Assembly (NCBI RefSeq): GCF_009827545.1
Contig: NZ_WTYS01000001.1
Coordinates: forward strand, 1,141,772 to 1,205,771
DNA from: Pontixanthobacter gangjinensis
GTDB lineage: Bacteria; Pseudomonadota; Alphaproteobacteria; Sphingomonadales; Sphingomonadaceae
Length of the DNA stretch: 64,000 nucleotides
Reading direction: 5' to 3'
Shown piece by piece: positions 54,884 through 64,000 of this stretch. The first letter of the stretch is position 1. Every line of letters starts with the position of its first letter. The notes below the pieces were generated by a model. It made no database searches, was not told the DNA's origin, and saw only the letters and a list, made by a program, of their open reading frames with translations. A program made the position numbers and the translations under genes.

Positions 54884-57100
54884 TCAGCGGCTCGAAACAG
54901 TTTTTCGACGAGTGGCATTTTCAAGCGCATCAACGCGCCAGAAATGAACGGGCTTCAATTTATGGTCGGCAAACAGCTGGGCCTGATCGGTGTAGTGCCT
55001 ACTGCCAGGCCGGGTGGTGGCCGCGCCAAATGGTTGGATTGATTGCGAGCGCACACGCTTGCCCGGCTCCCATTCAACAAACATCAGGAAGCTGTCCCCG
55101 TGACGAACCGACAGGCGTCCATCATCGTCGACGTCCCATAACGTCGAAGCGCGGAGCGTGTCGCTGCCACCATCGAGTGGGAGGTCAACAGCATAGTCGC
55201 CGGGGCCCTGACGCAAGCGAAGTAAATCTGACATGGGCGGAGTAATCTGACCGAAATGCTCTTTCAAATGATTGACTGCGCTTTCCAGCTCTTCCTTTGC
55301 ACCGGGTGCGGGGTTGTTCTGATATTCCGCGCTCATCCAAGGGCGGATCAGCAATAGGGCGAGCGAGTCCGCCTCGCCGATTGAATCGGAAGTCAAATCC
55401 CAAGAGGCAAGCAATTTCTGAGCGCGCTGCAATTCGGGTTCGCCTGTCAAATCAAGCGCGCCAATGCTGTCCAACATATCGGCAACATAGCCTTCGCGGA
55501 CGTATCCGGTGTCATATTTAATCCGCTCCAGCGTTTCGCGGTCGATAATCGGATATTTCGCCATTAATTGCTCGGTGCGGCGTGACCGATTGGTCTCTTT
55601 CAGTTCCACTCCCATTTCCGGCGGGATGCTCGCAGGATCAATATCATCCGCTGGGCCTGCGGCAGAATAAGGCATGTTGTTGGCATTATAGACCCAGCCG
55701 CTCGACGGGTTGATGACTTTGGGAATGGCGTCGTAATCAACGGTCCCCTGCCAGATCAATTTGCTGTCGTTGCCGGGCAGAATGCTGCGCCAATCGGGGC
55801 CAGCCTGCCGGTTTGGGATCGCTGCGTTATAGACATAGGCGATATTGCCTTCCTTATCGCCGTAGATGAAGTTGGTGGAGGGGATATCCATCCGCGCAAT
55901 GATGCTTTCCCACTCGGCGAAAGTAGTCGCTTTGTTCAGTCGGTAATAGGCATCGAGCTGCCCGATATTGCCCATGCCGCCATAGCGCAGGGCAAAGAAC
56001 CCCTTGTCATTCTTGATAACGGGGCCGTGTTCGCTGCGATAAAATGTTTGCGGTACTGGCAAGACCAGCGGCCCGACCTTCACTGGCAGGATCTCGTCTT
56101 TTGTTTCGAGCTCTTTCCATTCGCCGTCCAGTTTATAGCGAGTTTCGGTTTCATCCATTTCCAGCTTGTAGACATCAGTCATATCTGGGCGGTTGACCGT
56201 GTTGGTCCAGCCAAGATGCTCATTATGGCCGAGGAACGGGAACGGGCTGCCGGGGAAATTTGCTCCGGCAAAATGCCAGCCTTCGTTGCTTTCCACCACC
56301 ATTTCGTACCAGGCCACCCCTCCACGCCATGGCTGGTGGCTGTTGGAAACAAGCCGTGTCACGCCATCACCCGATTTGGCGGGTGCGATGGCCCATGCGT
56401 TAGAACCTGACATCGCGCCTTCCTCACCGATTGCAATGGGCATAGACAGCGCGGTTTGTTCCGGCTCGGATGGAGCCATGATGGGTTCGCCTGATGGTTC
56501 ATAACCTGGGATGGATGGGCCGAATTCAGGGCGCAATTCCTCGCCAGCGACCAATGGGCCGATGATATTGCCGAGTCCGAAGAAAAACGGCTGGCGCAGG
56601 GTGAAGCCGGTCGCAATGTCTTCACCATTGACGGGAAACAGGCTGGCTAGCTTCAATTCGCCAGGGTGCTGCTCGGCATAATCGTTAAGGCCAGACGCAT
56701 AGGCATCGAACAAAGCGCGCGTATCGGCTGGTAGGCCAGCATATTGGCGTTCGGCAACGCCGCGTGCATCAACCAGGTGATAGGCGAAATCGATCTGGGC
56801 ACCTTCTTCTCCAGCGATTGCGCCATATCGCCCTCGCGCCATTGCAACCACGTCTTGCAGAGTGAAGAAGTCATCTTCGGCATGGGCAATCGCTATGCCG
56901 TAAGCAACATCGGCATCGGTCTCCCCGTAGATATGCGGCACGCCGAATTCGCTGCGGACAATCTCTGCAGTATAGACATTATCACTATCGGGCCCGGCGC
57001 CTGCTTTTGCGCTGAACGGCTCCCACACCATCAGCCCGATCAGAACGACCAATGTTACGCCAAGCAACAACCAACCGGCGCGCGCCAACCATTTCATCAT
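54884..57100 (-). CDS. Membrane-anchored penicillin/AHL-acylase family Ntn hydrolase
   Basis: A 738-residue enzyme of the penicillin amidase family. An N-terminal hydrophobic helix (GWLLLGVTLVVLIGLMVW) anchors or exports it. The precursor would autocleave before Ser233 in GSNAW (MSGSNAWAIAPAKSGDG), releasing an alpha chain and a beta chain. Other family blocks are IVRSEFGVPHIYGETDADVA, AHAEDDFF, NSHQPWRGG and FPFLGHNEHLGWTNTVNRPD. Relatives cleave beta-lactam side chains or N-acyl-homoserine lactones (PvdQ, QuiP). The substrate cannot be inferred. The first ATG (57100) is preceded by GAGAGG. It lies between the M16 gene and divergent clpB. Confidence 0.92.
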   Translation of the reverse strand: MMKWLARAGWLLLGVTLVVLIGLMVWEPFSAKAGAGPDSDNVYTAEIVRSEFGVPHIYGETDADVAYGIAIAHAEDDFFTLQDVVAMARGRYGAIAGEEGAQIDFAYHLVDARGVAERQYAGLPADTRALFDAYASGLNDYAEQHPGELKLASLFPVNGEDIATGFTLRQPFFFGLGNIIGPLVAGEELRPEFGPSIPGYEPSGEPIMAPSEPEQTALSMPIAIGEEGAMSGSNAWAIAPAKSGDGVTRLVSNSHQPWRGGVAWYEMVVESNEGWHFAGANFPGSPFPFLGHNEHLGWTNTVNRPDMTDVYKLEMDETETRYKLDGEWKELETKDEILPVKVGPLVLPVPQTFYRSEHGPVIKNDKGFFALRYGGMGNIGQLDAYYRLNKATTFAEWESIIARMDIPSTNFIYGDKEGNIAYVYNAAIPNRQAGPDWRSILPGNDSKLIWQGTVDYDAIPKVINPSSGWVYNANNMPYSAAGPADDIDPASIPPEMGVELKETNRSRRTEQLMAKYPIIDRETLERIKYDTGYVREGYVADMLDSIGALDLTGEPELQRAQKLLASWDLTSDSIGEADSLALLLIRPWMSAEYQNNPAPGAKEELESAVNHLKEHFGQITPPMSDLLRLRQGPGDYAVDLPLDGGSDTLRASTLWDVDDDGRLSVRHGDSFLMFVEWEPGKRVRSQSIQPFGAATTRPGSRHYTDQAQLFADHKLKPVHFWRVDALENATRRKTVSSR

Positions 57101-57360
57101 GCAAAAGCCTCTCTCTTGAATAGGGCGTAGCGTCTATTTGCACTGTGGTGAAGCGCATAGTTGCGCGGCTTGCGCTAGATCAATGTCAGCACCATAAAAC
57201 TGGTTTAAACTCCAGAACGCCGAGAAAATTCAGGAAGGTCTTGACCCGATGGCTTTGCCAACCCACCTGCTATAGGATGCTAATACACCTCAATCGACCG
57301 ATGCCTTGTGTGGCTGAATTACAACACTATGTTATGCGGAACGACAGATAGGATTATGCG

Positions 57361-59940
57361 ATGAACCTGGAAAAATTCACTGACCGCGCAAAGGGCTTTC
57401 TCCAATCAGCCCAGACGGTTGCCATCCGTAACAGTCACCAGCGCATTTCGCCCACTCATCTGCTGAAGGCATTGCTCGAGGATGACGAGGGGATGGCAGC
57501 AGGCCTGATCGGACGGTCTGGCGGAAATGTGCAAGTCGCGCAGGATTTCGTTGATGATGCACTGGCAAAAATTCCAGCCGTATCGGGCGGCGGCGCGCAG
57601 CAAACGCCGGGGCTTGATAATGATGCGGTCCGCATCCTCGATCAGGCCGAACAAGTGGCTGAGAAAGCCGGCGACAGCTATGTCACGGTCGAGCGCCTGC
57701 TCGTCGCCTTGTCACTCGCCAATACCACGACGGCTGGCCAAGCGCTGAAAGAAGCAAATGTCGATCCGAAGGCGCTCAACACCGCAATCAACGATTTGCG
57801 CGGCGGACGTGCGGCCAACACCGCCAGCGCCGAAGATGCATATGATGCGATGAAGAAATATGCCCGCGATCTGACGCAGGCGGCGCGCGACGGTAAGCTC
57901 GACCCGGTTATTGGCCGTGATGAAGAAATCCGCCGCACGATCCAGATTCTCGCCCGGCGCACAAAAAATAACCCCGCGCTTATTGGTGAACCCGGCACAG
58001 GCAAAACCGCAATTGCCGAAGGGTTGGCGCTGCGTATCGCCAATGGCGATGTGCCCGACAGCCTGAAGGGGCGCACGCTGATGTCGCTCGACATGGGTTC
58101 GCTGATTGCTGGCGCAAAATATCGCGGCGAGTTCGAGGAACGACTAAAGGCTGTGCTCGACGAAGTGAAAGGCGCTGACGGGCAAATCATCTTGTTTATC
58201 GACGAGATGCACACGCTAATCGGGGCTGGCGCTTCGGAAGGGAGCATGGATGCGTCCAATCTGCTTAAGCCAGCTTTGTCGCGGGGCGAATTGCATTGTA
58301 TCGGCGCAACCACGCTCGATGAATATCAGAAATATGTCGAGAAAGACCCCGCGCTGCAACGGCGGTTCCAATCGGTCTATATCGATGAGCCGAGTGTCGA
58401 GGACACGGTCTCGATCTTGAGGGGATTGAAGGAAAAATACGAATTGCACCACGGAGTGCGGATAACCGATGGCGCGATTGTGGCGGCGGCGACGCTTTCC
58501 AACCGCTATATCCAAAACCGGTTTCTGCCTGACAAAGCGATCGATCTTATGGACGAGGCCGCGAGCCGGATCCGGATGGAAGTTGAGAGCAAGCCGGAAG
58601 AAATCGAAAGTCTCGACCGGCGGATTATCCAGCTGAAAATCGAGGAATCAGCGCTGTCGAAAGAAACCGATCAAGCGTCAAAAGACCGTCTCCATACCTT
58701 GCGCGAGGAATTGGCCAATCTGGAGGAGCAATCCTCCTCGTTGACCACGCGTTGGCAGGGAGAGCGCGACAAGATTCACGCCGAAAGCAAGCTTAAGGAG
58801 CAGTTGGATCAGGCGCGGCTCGAATTGGAGCAAGCGGAGCGGGTGGGCGACCTCGCCAAGGCGGGTGAGCTTTCTTACGGCAAGATTCCTGAGCTCGAAA
58901 AAGCCATTGAGGCAGCTGGCACACACACCGAAAACGCAATGCTGCGCGAGGAAGTGACCGAAGAAGATATCGCCGCGGTCGTCGCGCGCGCCACCGGCAT
59001 TCCGATGGACCGGATGATGGAGGGCGAGCGCGAGAAATTGCTCCAGATGGAGGAAGTGCTCGGCAAGCGGGTTATCGGGCAGGAACAGGCAATTGTCGCT
59101 GTGTCCAAAGCCGTCCGCCGCGCGCGGGCTGGCTTGCAGGATCCGGGGCGTCCACTTGGCTCGTTCCTGTTTCTCGGCCCAACCGGAGTGGGTAAAACGG
59201 AATTGACCAAAGCGCTTGCCGAGTTCCTGTTTGACGATGACAGCGCAATGGTGCGGATCGACATGAGTGAATTCATGGAGAAGCACGCTGTATCGCGCTT
59301 GATCGGCGCGCCTCCAGGCTATGTCGGTTATGATGAAGGCGGGGTGTTGACCGAAGCGGTACGACGCCGTCCATATCAGGTTGTTTTGTTCGACGAAGTC
59401 GAGAAGGCACATAGCGACGTCTTCAACGTGCTGCTGCAAGTGCTAGATGATGGACGGTTGACCGACGGGCAGGGCCGTGTGGTTGATTTCGCCAACACGC
59501 TGATTATCCTGACGTCTAACCTCGGCAGCCAGTATCTGGCCAATATGACCGATGACCAGAAGGTCGAGGATGTCGAACCGCAAGTGATGGATACAGTGCG
59601 CGGGCATTTCCGGCCCGAATTCCTCAACCGGCTGGACGAGATCATCCTGTTCCACCGTCTGGCGATGGAGCACATGGCACCGATTGTCGAAATTCAGGTC
59701 GGCCGCGTGCAGAAATTGCTCAAGGACCGCAAGATCACGCTCGATCTGACCGAGGCGGCTCTGCGCTGGCTGGGCCGCGTGGGCTACGACCCTGTCTATG
59801 GCGCGAGGCCGCTTAAACGCGCTGTGCAACGGTATATGCAGGATCCGCTCGCCGATATGATCCTGCAAGGCGATGTGCCCGATGGCAGCAAAGTGCACAT
59901 TGACGAGGGCGATGGCGAGTTGAAGATGGAAATCGGCTGA
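57361..59940 (+). CDS. clpB: Disaggregase ClpB
   Basis: An 859-residue AAA+ hexamer that, with DnaK, pulls proteins out of aggregates. It has the N domain (residues 1-145), a first AAA module with Walker A GEPGTGKT and Walker [14 protein letters not shown], a middle coiled-coil domain ([20 protein letters not shown] onward) specific to ClpB, and a second module with GPTGVGKT and [20 protein letters not shown]. It ends in a full C-terminal domain. Expected to be a target of the RpoH at 11535. TTGACC at 57241 and TATAGG at 57271 lie upstream but are spaced too far apart to call a promoter. Confidence 0.98.
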   Translation: MNLEKFTDRAKGFLQSAQTVAIRNSHQRISPTHLLKALLEDDEGMAAGLIGRSGGNVQVAQDFVDDALAKIPAVSGGGAQQTPGLDNDAVRILDQAEQVAEKAGDSYVTVERLLVALSLANTTTAGQALKEANVDPKALNTAINDLRGGRAANTASAEDAYDAMKKYARDLTQAARDGKLDPVIGRDEEIRRTIQILARRTKNNPALIGEPGTGKTAIAEGLALRIANGDVPDSLKGRTLMSLDMGSLIAGAKYRGEFEERLKAVLDEVKGADGQIILFIDEMHTLIGAGASEGSMDASNLLKPALSRGELHCIGATTLDEYQKYVEKDPALQRRFQSVYIDEPSVEDTVSILRGLKEKYELHHGVRITDGAIVAAATLSNRYIQNRFLPDKAIDLMDEAASRIRMEVESKPEEIESLDRRIIQLKIEESALSKETDQASKDRLHTLREELANLEEQSSSLTTRWQGERDKIHAESKLKEQLDQARLELEQAERVGDLAKAGELSYGKIPELEKAIEAAGTHTENAMLREEVTEEDIAAVVARATGIPMDRMMEGEREKLLQMEEVLGKRVIGQEQAIVAVSKAVRRARAGLQDPGRPLGSFLFLGPTGVGKTELTKALAEFLFDDDSAMVRIDMSEFMEKHAVSRLIGAPPGYVGYDEGGVLTEAVRRRPYQVVLFDEVEKAHSDVFNVLLQVLDDGRLTDGQGRVVDFANTLIILTSNLGSQYLANMTDDQKVEDVEPQVMDTVRGHFRPEFLNRLDEIILFHRLAMEHMAPIVEIQVGRVQKLLKDRKITLDLTEAALRWLGRVGYDPVYGARPLKRAVQRYMQDPLADMILQGDVPDGSKVHIDEGDGELKMEIG

Positions 59941-60038
59941 TTACGCGTCGCTTGTGTGACGCCCATTTAACATGGGAATAACCGCCGTGGTGCTGTGCTC
60001 AGCGGTATTAACAACAGCCAAAATTAAACAGCCAAAAT

Positions 60039-60073
60039 AAAAGGGCCCCGGTTTCCCGGGGCCCTTTCTTTTT
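60039..60073. terminator. Bidirectional terminator between clpB and the receptor gene
   Basis: AAAGGGCCCCGG and CCGGGGCCCTTT form a perfect stem with a TTTC-like loop, followed on the plus strand by CTTTTT and on the minus strand by TATTTTGG. The two genes converge on it. Confidence 0.93.
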
Positions 60074-60095
60074 GGCTTATGCCAACTGCTTGGTC

Positions 60096-63000
60096 CTAGA
60101 ACTCGGCAGTGAAACCGGCGTAGAAGTAACGGCCGATATTGTCATAGATGCCTGAACCACCACCGGAACCGGTGAGTTGCAGTGGAGGCTGTGCGTTTGT
60201 GAGGTTATCGACACCTGCATAGAACAGGAATTCGTTGTTCACATTCCAGTCCATCCGCAACGCGTGATAGAAACGCTCGCCATAGAAGATTTCGGCAGTC
60301 GCATCAGGGTTGGTTGCCGGAACAGTGATCAGATCACCCGGAGTACATGTTGGCAAACCTTCGGTCCGCGGAATGATGCCATTGGTTGGGCACGCTGCCG
60401 TGAACGGATTGTTAGCCTCGTAACCGCTGATGTACTGCTTATCCAAGAAACGCATGCTGTATGCGAGAGTGACATCACCCCGGCGATAGGATGCATTGAA
60501 GTTGGCTGCCCACTCAGGGTCACCCAATTCGCCGCGAACAACGTTTGGAACATCAGGATTATCAACGTCCAGGAAGTTGGTCCGCTTCAGAACGTGTGTG
60601 GCAATCAAACGCAGCGACAGACGGTCATCATTGTCGAATGTCTTCGAGTAACGAAGATCGAAATCGATGCCTTCAGCTTCCAGACGGGCAAAGTTCACCG
60701 GACCGGTGATCAGCGCAGCTGAGGTGTTGAAGGTACCATCTGGGTTACGCGGATTGATCTGACGGCAGAAGCTGTTGTTCAAATCGGTGGCATCATAACA
60801 GTTCGCCAGGATCGAGTTGGCACCAACGGTGGCAATCACGCTCTCAACAGTGATGTCATAATAGTCGACCGAAAGTGTCAGTCCTGGAACGAAGCTTGGT
60901 TCAACCACAACACCAATGGTGTAGCTGTCCGATGTTTCCGCTTCCAGACGCTCGTTACCACCTTGAAGGATGGCGCTGCTGCTTGTGATCGCATCAGCGT
61001 CATAACCAACAGGAACACCGTCAGCACGGCAGTTGGTCAGGCGGCTGGATGGACCTTGGTTGATGGTGTCATCATCGCAAGGGTCAGTCAGGAACACGAA
61101 GTTCTGGGTTTGCGCAGCGAACAAATCGCTGAGCGTTGGTGCCCGAACCGCACGCGAGTAGTTTGCCCGGAAACGGATATCAGGCACGGGTGAGTAGATC
61201 AGATTGCCGTTATAGGCATAGACCGTACCGGTTTGACCAGCACCCGAATTGTAATCCGAAACACGGCCAGCACCCGAAATTGTCAGCTCTTCTGCGAACG
61301 GCAAGTTTGCCAACAGCGGGAATTCAAGTTCGCCAAACGCTTCGATGACTTCAAGCGCTGGCGGGAAGAACCCGTCAAATGCGTTGAAGAATGTTACGCC
61401 TGATGCCGACAGTTCGTCAGGAACTTGCGAAGCAGTTTCCTTGCGATATTCGAAACCGGCAACGGCACGAATTGGTCCGCCTGGAAGTTCGAACAGGCCA
61501 GAGCTGTCAGTGTTGATATAGCCAAGAACGTTATATTGCTCGGCCTTGTCGTTCAATTCGGCGATGCTGTTAATATAGGCAACAGCTGCCGGATCGGGAG
61601 CGCCTTCACCAAACAGATTGATAGGCACACAAGCCGCATCATCGTTGGTTGTGTCGGCATCAATGTTGATACCGCAAACGATGTTGCCGGCACCGTCGAG
61701 GCGGGCGTCCACTGCATTGCGCAAACGGCTGAAGACCAGATTGTTCGTTGCACGCAGATCGCTGGTGAAGCGGCCATAGTTGAACGAGAGATCATAGCGG
61801 GTGTTCGAGCTGATGTCGCCTTCAACGCCGATTACGGCGCGGTAAGTCTGACGCTTCAGCTCATCATTACGCGGACCGAAGTCATTGTTGTTGCGGTTGA
61901 CGGTAAATCCGGTTGCCGCACCTGAATTGGCGGGGAAACCGAAGCCGACAAGTAGCTCGTCCTGAATTGCTTCGGCAAGCTCGCGTGCCTGCTGAGACAG
62001 GAACGGGTTGTCGAAGCTGAGGAATACAGGTGTGTTGTCAGCATCATAGCATGGGTTGCGACCGCCGAGGCCAACAGCGCCGCCAAGTCCGCCACAAATG
62101 CCGTTGATGAACGAAGGTGTGCCGGAGCCTTTCGCTTCAATGCGGGCATACTTCAATTCAACGTAGGGCCGGAAAGCCTCGCTAACATCGAAGTGCGCAA
62201 GAACATTGAAGTTGTAACGTTCGATATTCGGGATCAGCGTACCAACCGTACCGAAGTCAGAACCGGTTCCGCCAACAACATTGCTGGTGCCCGGGAAGTT
62301 TTGGTTGTCTTCACCAAACAACCTGCCGTCTGGACCGAAGCGATATTGGATTCCGTTACCGTCAGCATCGCAGGAAAGTGGCTGAACCGCCGCCCCGAAG
62401 ATACAGAACGGGCTGAGGGTCGCGCCGTCGGAGATGAAGTCAAGCTTCAGACCCTTTTGCAGAGACAAATCGGGAATACCGTCGGAGTTTGTGATGCCTT
62501 CGTCAGTAAGATCATCTGTTCGCACAAAGCCTTCGAAGCCAATGAATGCACCAGAAATTTCAGGGCGCTGTGTGTTCAACACGCGGGCAATTTGGCTGTA
62601 TTCACCAACAACCGCGATGTTACCGCGGCCATCGGCAAAGTTCTTACCCAAGGCGGCGCTAATTGAATAACGACCGTTGTCGCCGCGTTCGGACGTACCG
62701 GCTTGGCCGGAAACTTCGAAACCGTCGAAATCGCGCTTTAGAATGAAGTTCACAACGCCGGCGATGGCGTCAGAGCCGTAAACAGCCGAGGAACCGCCGG
62801 TCACAACGTCCACACGCTCGAGCAGCTCGAACGGGATCGTGTTAACATCGACCTGGAAATCACCTGCGCTTGCGGTGATGTGACGACGGCTGTTGACCAG
62901 CGTCAGAGTGCGGCTTGTACCCAGGCCACGAAGATCGAGGATGTTCAGACCGGTTGTGCCGATGAAACGCTGCGAGTTCGAGGTAGAAAAGGTCGAGCGA

Positions 63001-63323
63001 AGCGAAGGCAGATCGTTCAGCGCGTCACCAAGCGACAAAGCGCCATCGTTGAGCAGTTCGCCAGCGTCAACGCTGGTGACCGGGACGGGCGAATCGAGAT
63101 TTGGACGAGCAATACGCGAACCGGAAACAACGATCATTCCGCCAGCAGGCGCGGCTTCAGTCGTTTCGTCAGCGTCGCAAACGCCGTTATCGTCTGCGTC
63201 GATACATTCAGCATCAGCATCCTGCGCGAGAGCAGGTGAAGCAAAAGCGGCCATTGACAGTGCAGCGAAACCGGCACCTGCCAGCAAGCGACCCTTGCCG
63301 TTAGTTGCAAAAGTAGTTCTCAT
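60096..63323 (-). CDS. TonB-dependent receptor with N-terminal calcium-loop-like motif
   Basis: A 1075-residue outer-membrane receptor. A signal peptide (GAGFAALSMAAFASPALA-QD) is followed by a short acidic segment with CIDADDNGVCDADE at 40-53, shaped like a thrombospondin type 3 or dockerin calcium loop. The plug domain begins MIVVSGSRIARPNLDSPVPV and includes NILDLRGLGTSRTLTLVNSR and VVTGGSSAVYGSDAIAGVVN. The barrel ends YFYAGFTAEF with terminal Phe. It looks like the large, oar-like or carbohydrate-type receptors of sphingomonads; the ligand is unknown. GGGGGAC lies 8 bases before the ATG. Confidence 0.9.
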   Translation of the reverse strand: MRTTFATNGKGRLLAGAGFAALSMAAFASPALAQDADAECIDADDNGVCDADETTEAAPAGGMIVVSGSRIARPNLDSPVPVTSVDAGELLNDGALSLGDALNDLPSLRSTFSTSNSQRFIGTTGLNILDLRGLGTSRTLTLVNSRRHITASAGDFQVDVNTIPFELLERVDVVTGGSSAVYGSDAIAGVVNFILKRDFDGFEVSGQAGTSERGDNGRYSISAALGKNFADGRGNIAVVGEYSQIARVLNTQRPEISGAFIGFEGFVRTDDLTDEGITNSDGIPDLSLQKGLKLDFISDGATLSPFCIFGAAVQPLSCDADGNGIQYRFGPDGRLFGEDNQNFPGTSNVVGGTGSDFGTVGTLIPNIERYNFNVLAHFDVSEAFRPYVELKYARIEAKGSGTPSFINGICGGLGGAVGLGGRNPCYDADNTPVFLSFDNPFLSQQARELAEAIQDELLVGFGFPANSGAATGFTVNRNNNDFGPRNDELKRQTYRAVIGVEGDISSNTRYDLSFNYGRFTSDLRATNNLVFSRLRNAVDARLDGAGNIVCGINIDADTTNDDAACVPINLFGEGAPDPAAVAYINSIAELNDKAEQYNVLGYINTDSSGLFELPGGPIRAVAGFEYRKETASQVPDELSASGVTFFNAFDGFFPPALEVIEAFGELEFPLLANLPFAEELTISGAGRVSDYNSGAGQTGTVYAYNGNLIYSPVPDIRFRANYSRAVRAPTLSDLFAAQTQNFVFLTDPCDDDTINQGPSSRLTNCRADGVPVGYDADAITSSSAILQGGNERLEAETSDSYTIGVVVEPSFVPGLTLSVDYYDITVESVIATVGANSILANCYDATDLNNSFCRQINPRNPDGTFNTSAALITGPVNFARLEAEGIDFDLRYSKTFDNDDRLSLRLIATHVLKRTNFLDVDNPDVPNVVRGELGDPEWAANFNASYRRGDVTLAYSMRFLDKQYISGYEANNPFTAACPTNGIIPRTEGLPTCTPGDLITVPATNPDATAEIFYGERFYHALRMDWNVNNEFLFYAGVDNLTNAQPPLQLTGSGGGSGIYDNIGRYFYAGFTAEF

Positions 63324-63639
63324 GAGATTTTAGTCCCCCTTGGACGACCGGAAGAAACCGGGGTTTGGACAAATTTTTTATTTCAAACAAAAAGCCGCAT
63401 ACCCCAGCATGCAGCGCTTGCTCTAAATTCGGCTTGCGCACTTAGGGTGCTGGCTGCAACGGGATTCAGGCGTTCATTCCCCGTTTAGAAATGCCGTGTG
63501 GCGCAGTTGCAACACAATTCTCTCCGGCGCCTCAGGGCAAAAATTTCCTCGAAGAAGTGTCTTTGCATTGTTATTCTAAGATGCTGTCTAAAATTGTAAC
63601 AATCGGTTGCTCGGCGCGTGAAATAGCACAACTATCGTT
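63324..63639. other. 316-base intergenic stretch before the receptor gene
   Basis: No gene, RNA or convincing terminator is seen. The part next to 63323 is AT-rich (AAATTTTTTATTTC region) and probably holds the receptor promoter on the minus strand. The right part follows the stop of the gene cut by the window edge. Confidence 0.5.
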
Positions 63640-64000
63640 CTACTCGACGCGGCGCCCTTTTACGCCGGTGCGGCCATTGATGCGGATAAAGTAGCTTCCC
63701 ATGGCCGCTTCCTTAAATACGACGGGATCCCCAACCTTCGTGCGCATTGTGAGTGCGGACGCGCCAGTAATGCGCCAAACAGCGTCACCTTCGGCGATAG
63801 TGATAAATAGTGTGTTCCGGCCGGAAGCCCTCACTCCAGTAATCACCGATTCGAGCAGCTGATCTGTCTCCTCGGCGCCAGCGCCGCCAAACAAGCCGAT
63901 TTTGGGAAGGCTGAAGCCGAATAGCCTGCGCCGGTTTTGCTCAATGGCTTCTGCATCAACGATCTGGACTTCGCCCTGATCGCTTGCTGTAACGACTCGG
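63640..64000 (-). CDS. C-terminal part of an unknown protein, cut by the window edge
   Basis: The frame runs without stop from 64000 to a TAG-type stop region ending at 63640 and gives 119 residues plus the edge. It starts within VVTASDQGEVQIVDAEAIEQ, continues RRRLFGFSLPKIGLFGG and ends in a beta-rich block: GRNTLFITIAEGDAVWRITG, then GDPVVFKEAAMGSYFIRING and RTGVKGRRVE. The last 60 residues could be a small barrel. I do not recognise it. The true start is outside the window, so an apparent TTG start at 63894 should not be used. Confidence 0.65.
   Translation of the reverse strand, partial: RVVTASDQGEVQIVDAEAIEQNRRRLFGFSLPKIGLFGGAGAEETDQLLESVITGVRASGRNTLFITIAEGDAVWRITGASALTMRTKVGDPVVFKEAAMGSYFIRINGRTGVKGRRVE

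Noticed and set aside
57239-57280. RpoH promoter of clpB
   Set aside because: CTTGAC and CTATAG are 23 bases apart, too far for sigma-70 or RpoH spacing.
57145-57351. Small gene between the acylase and clpB
   Set aside because: No ribosome-binding site, no likeness to a protein, and the region is expected to hold promoters.
60177-63239. Several plus-strand frames opposite the large receptor gene
   Set aside because: They are frames complementary to a strongly supported receptor and show no family motif or start signals.

Overview
The window reads as chromosomal DNA of an alphaproteobacterium, most likely of the Sphingomonadales (Erythrobacteraceae-like). This is an inference from gene content: a ChpT phosphotransferase, a 300-residue RpoH with its own box, a mitochondrial-type ATP12 chaperone, GatCAB, an S21 of the alphaproteobacterial type, two TonB-dependent receptors with sphingomonad-style signal peptides, and a short Mla operon with an auxiliary lipoprotein. 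Coding density is high, genes often overlap by 1-4 bases (ATGA, GTGA, TGATG, TAATG), and I saw no tRNA, rRNA operon, CRISPR array, insertion sequence or prophage.

Layout. 1-4300: the N-terminal part of a secreted amidase cut by the window edge, a membrane acyltransferase and a TonB-dependent receptor. 4550-7700: clpP, clpX and an AT-rich coiled-coil membrane gene. 7886-11439 (minus): a chain mtgA, CDF metal exporter, ECF sigma factor and anti-sigma factor, followed by a secreted fasciclin gene with its own candidate promoter. 11535-15543: rpoH, an RluD-like synthase, a JAMM peptidase, chpT and a cell-wall amidase. RNase P RNA follows at about 15546-15957, then an alkyl sulfatase, an aquaporin and a TspO-like membrane protein. 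19834-21962 (minus): a PPP-type phosphatase coupled to UDP-glucose dehydrogenase, preceded by a possible transcription attenuator.

22231-31959: a TorF-type porin, a glyoxalase, nhaA, an NfrB-like glycosyltransferase with an NfrA-C-like partner, a TauE/SafE-type exporter with its TIGR02186 partner, a HerA-type ATPase and queE. 32167-38639: valS, then the mlaE-mlaF-mlaD-lipoprotein operon facing away from it. 38643-42572 (minus): six tightly overlapping genes from crcB to ATP12. 42761-49096: rpsU, an FKBP isomerase, a DUF4153 membrane protein and gatC-gatA-(small membrane gene)-gatB, ending in a strong terminator.

49173-51777 (minus) holds the least familiar part: a 101-residue protein and three tandem paralogues of a secreted family that I do not recognise, each with exactly two conserved cysteines. 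Next come an M16 lipoprotein peptidase, a membrane-anchored penicillin/AHL-acylase-type enzyme, clpB, a 1075-residue TonB-dependent receptor, and the C-terminal part of an unknown gene at the right edge.

Functionally, much of the window concerns protein quality control (clpP, clpX, clpB, rpoH, M16 peptidase, FKBP), the envelope (mtgA, amidase, Mla, receptors, porin, exopolysaccharide genes) and translation (valS, gatCAB, rpsU, pseudouridine synthases, rnpB). All start choices were made by eye from ribosome-binding sites, overlaps and family N termini.
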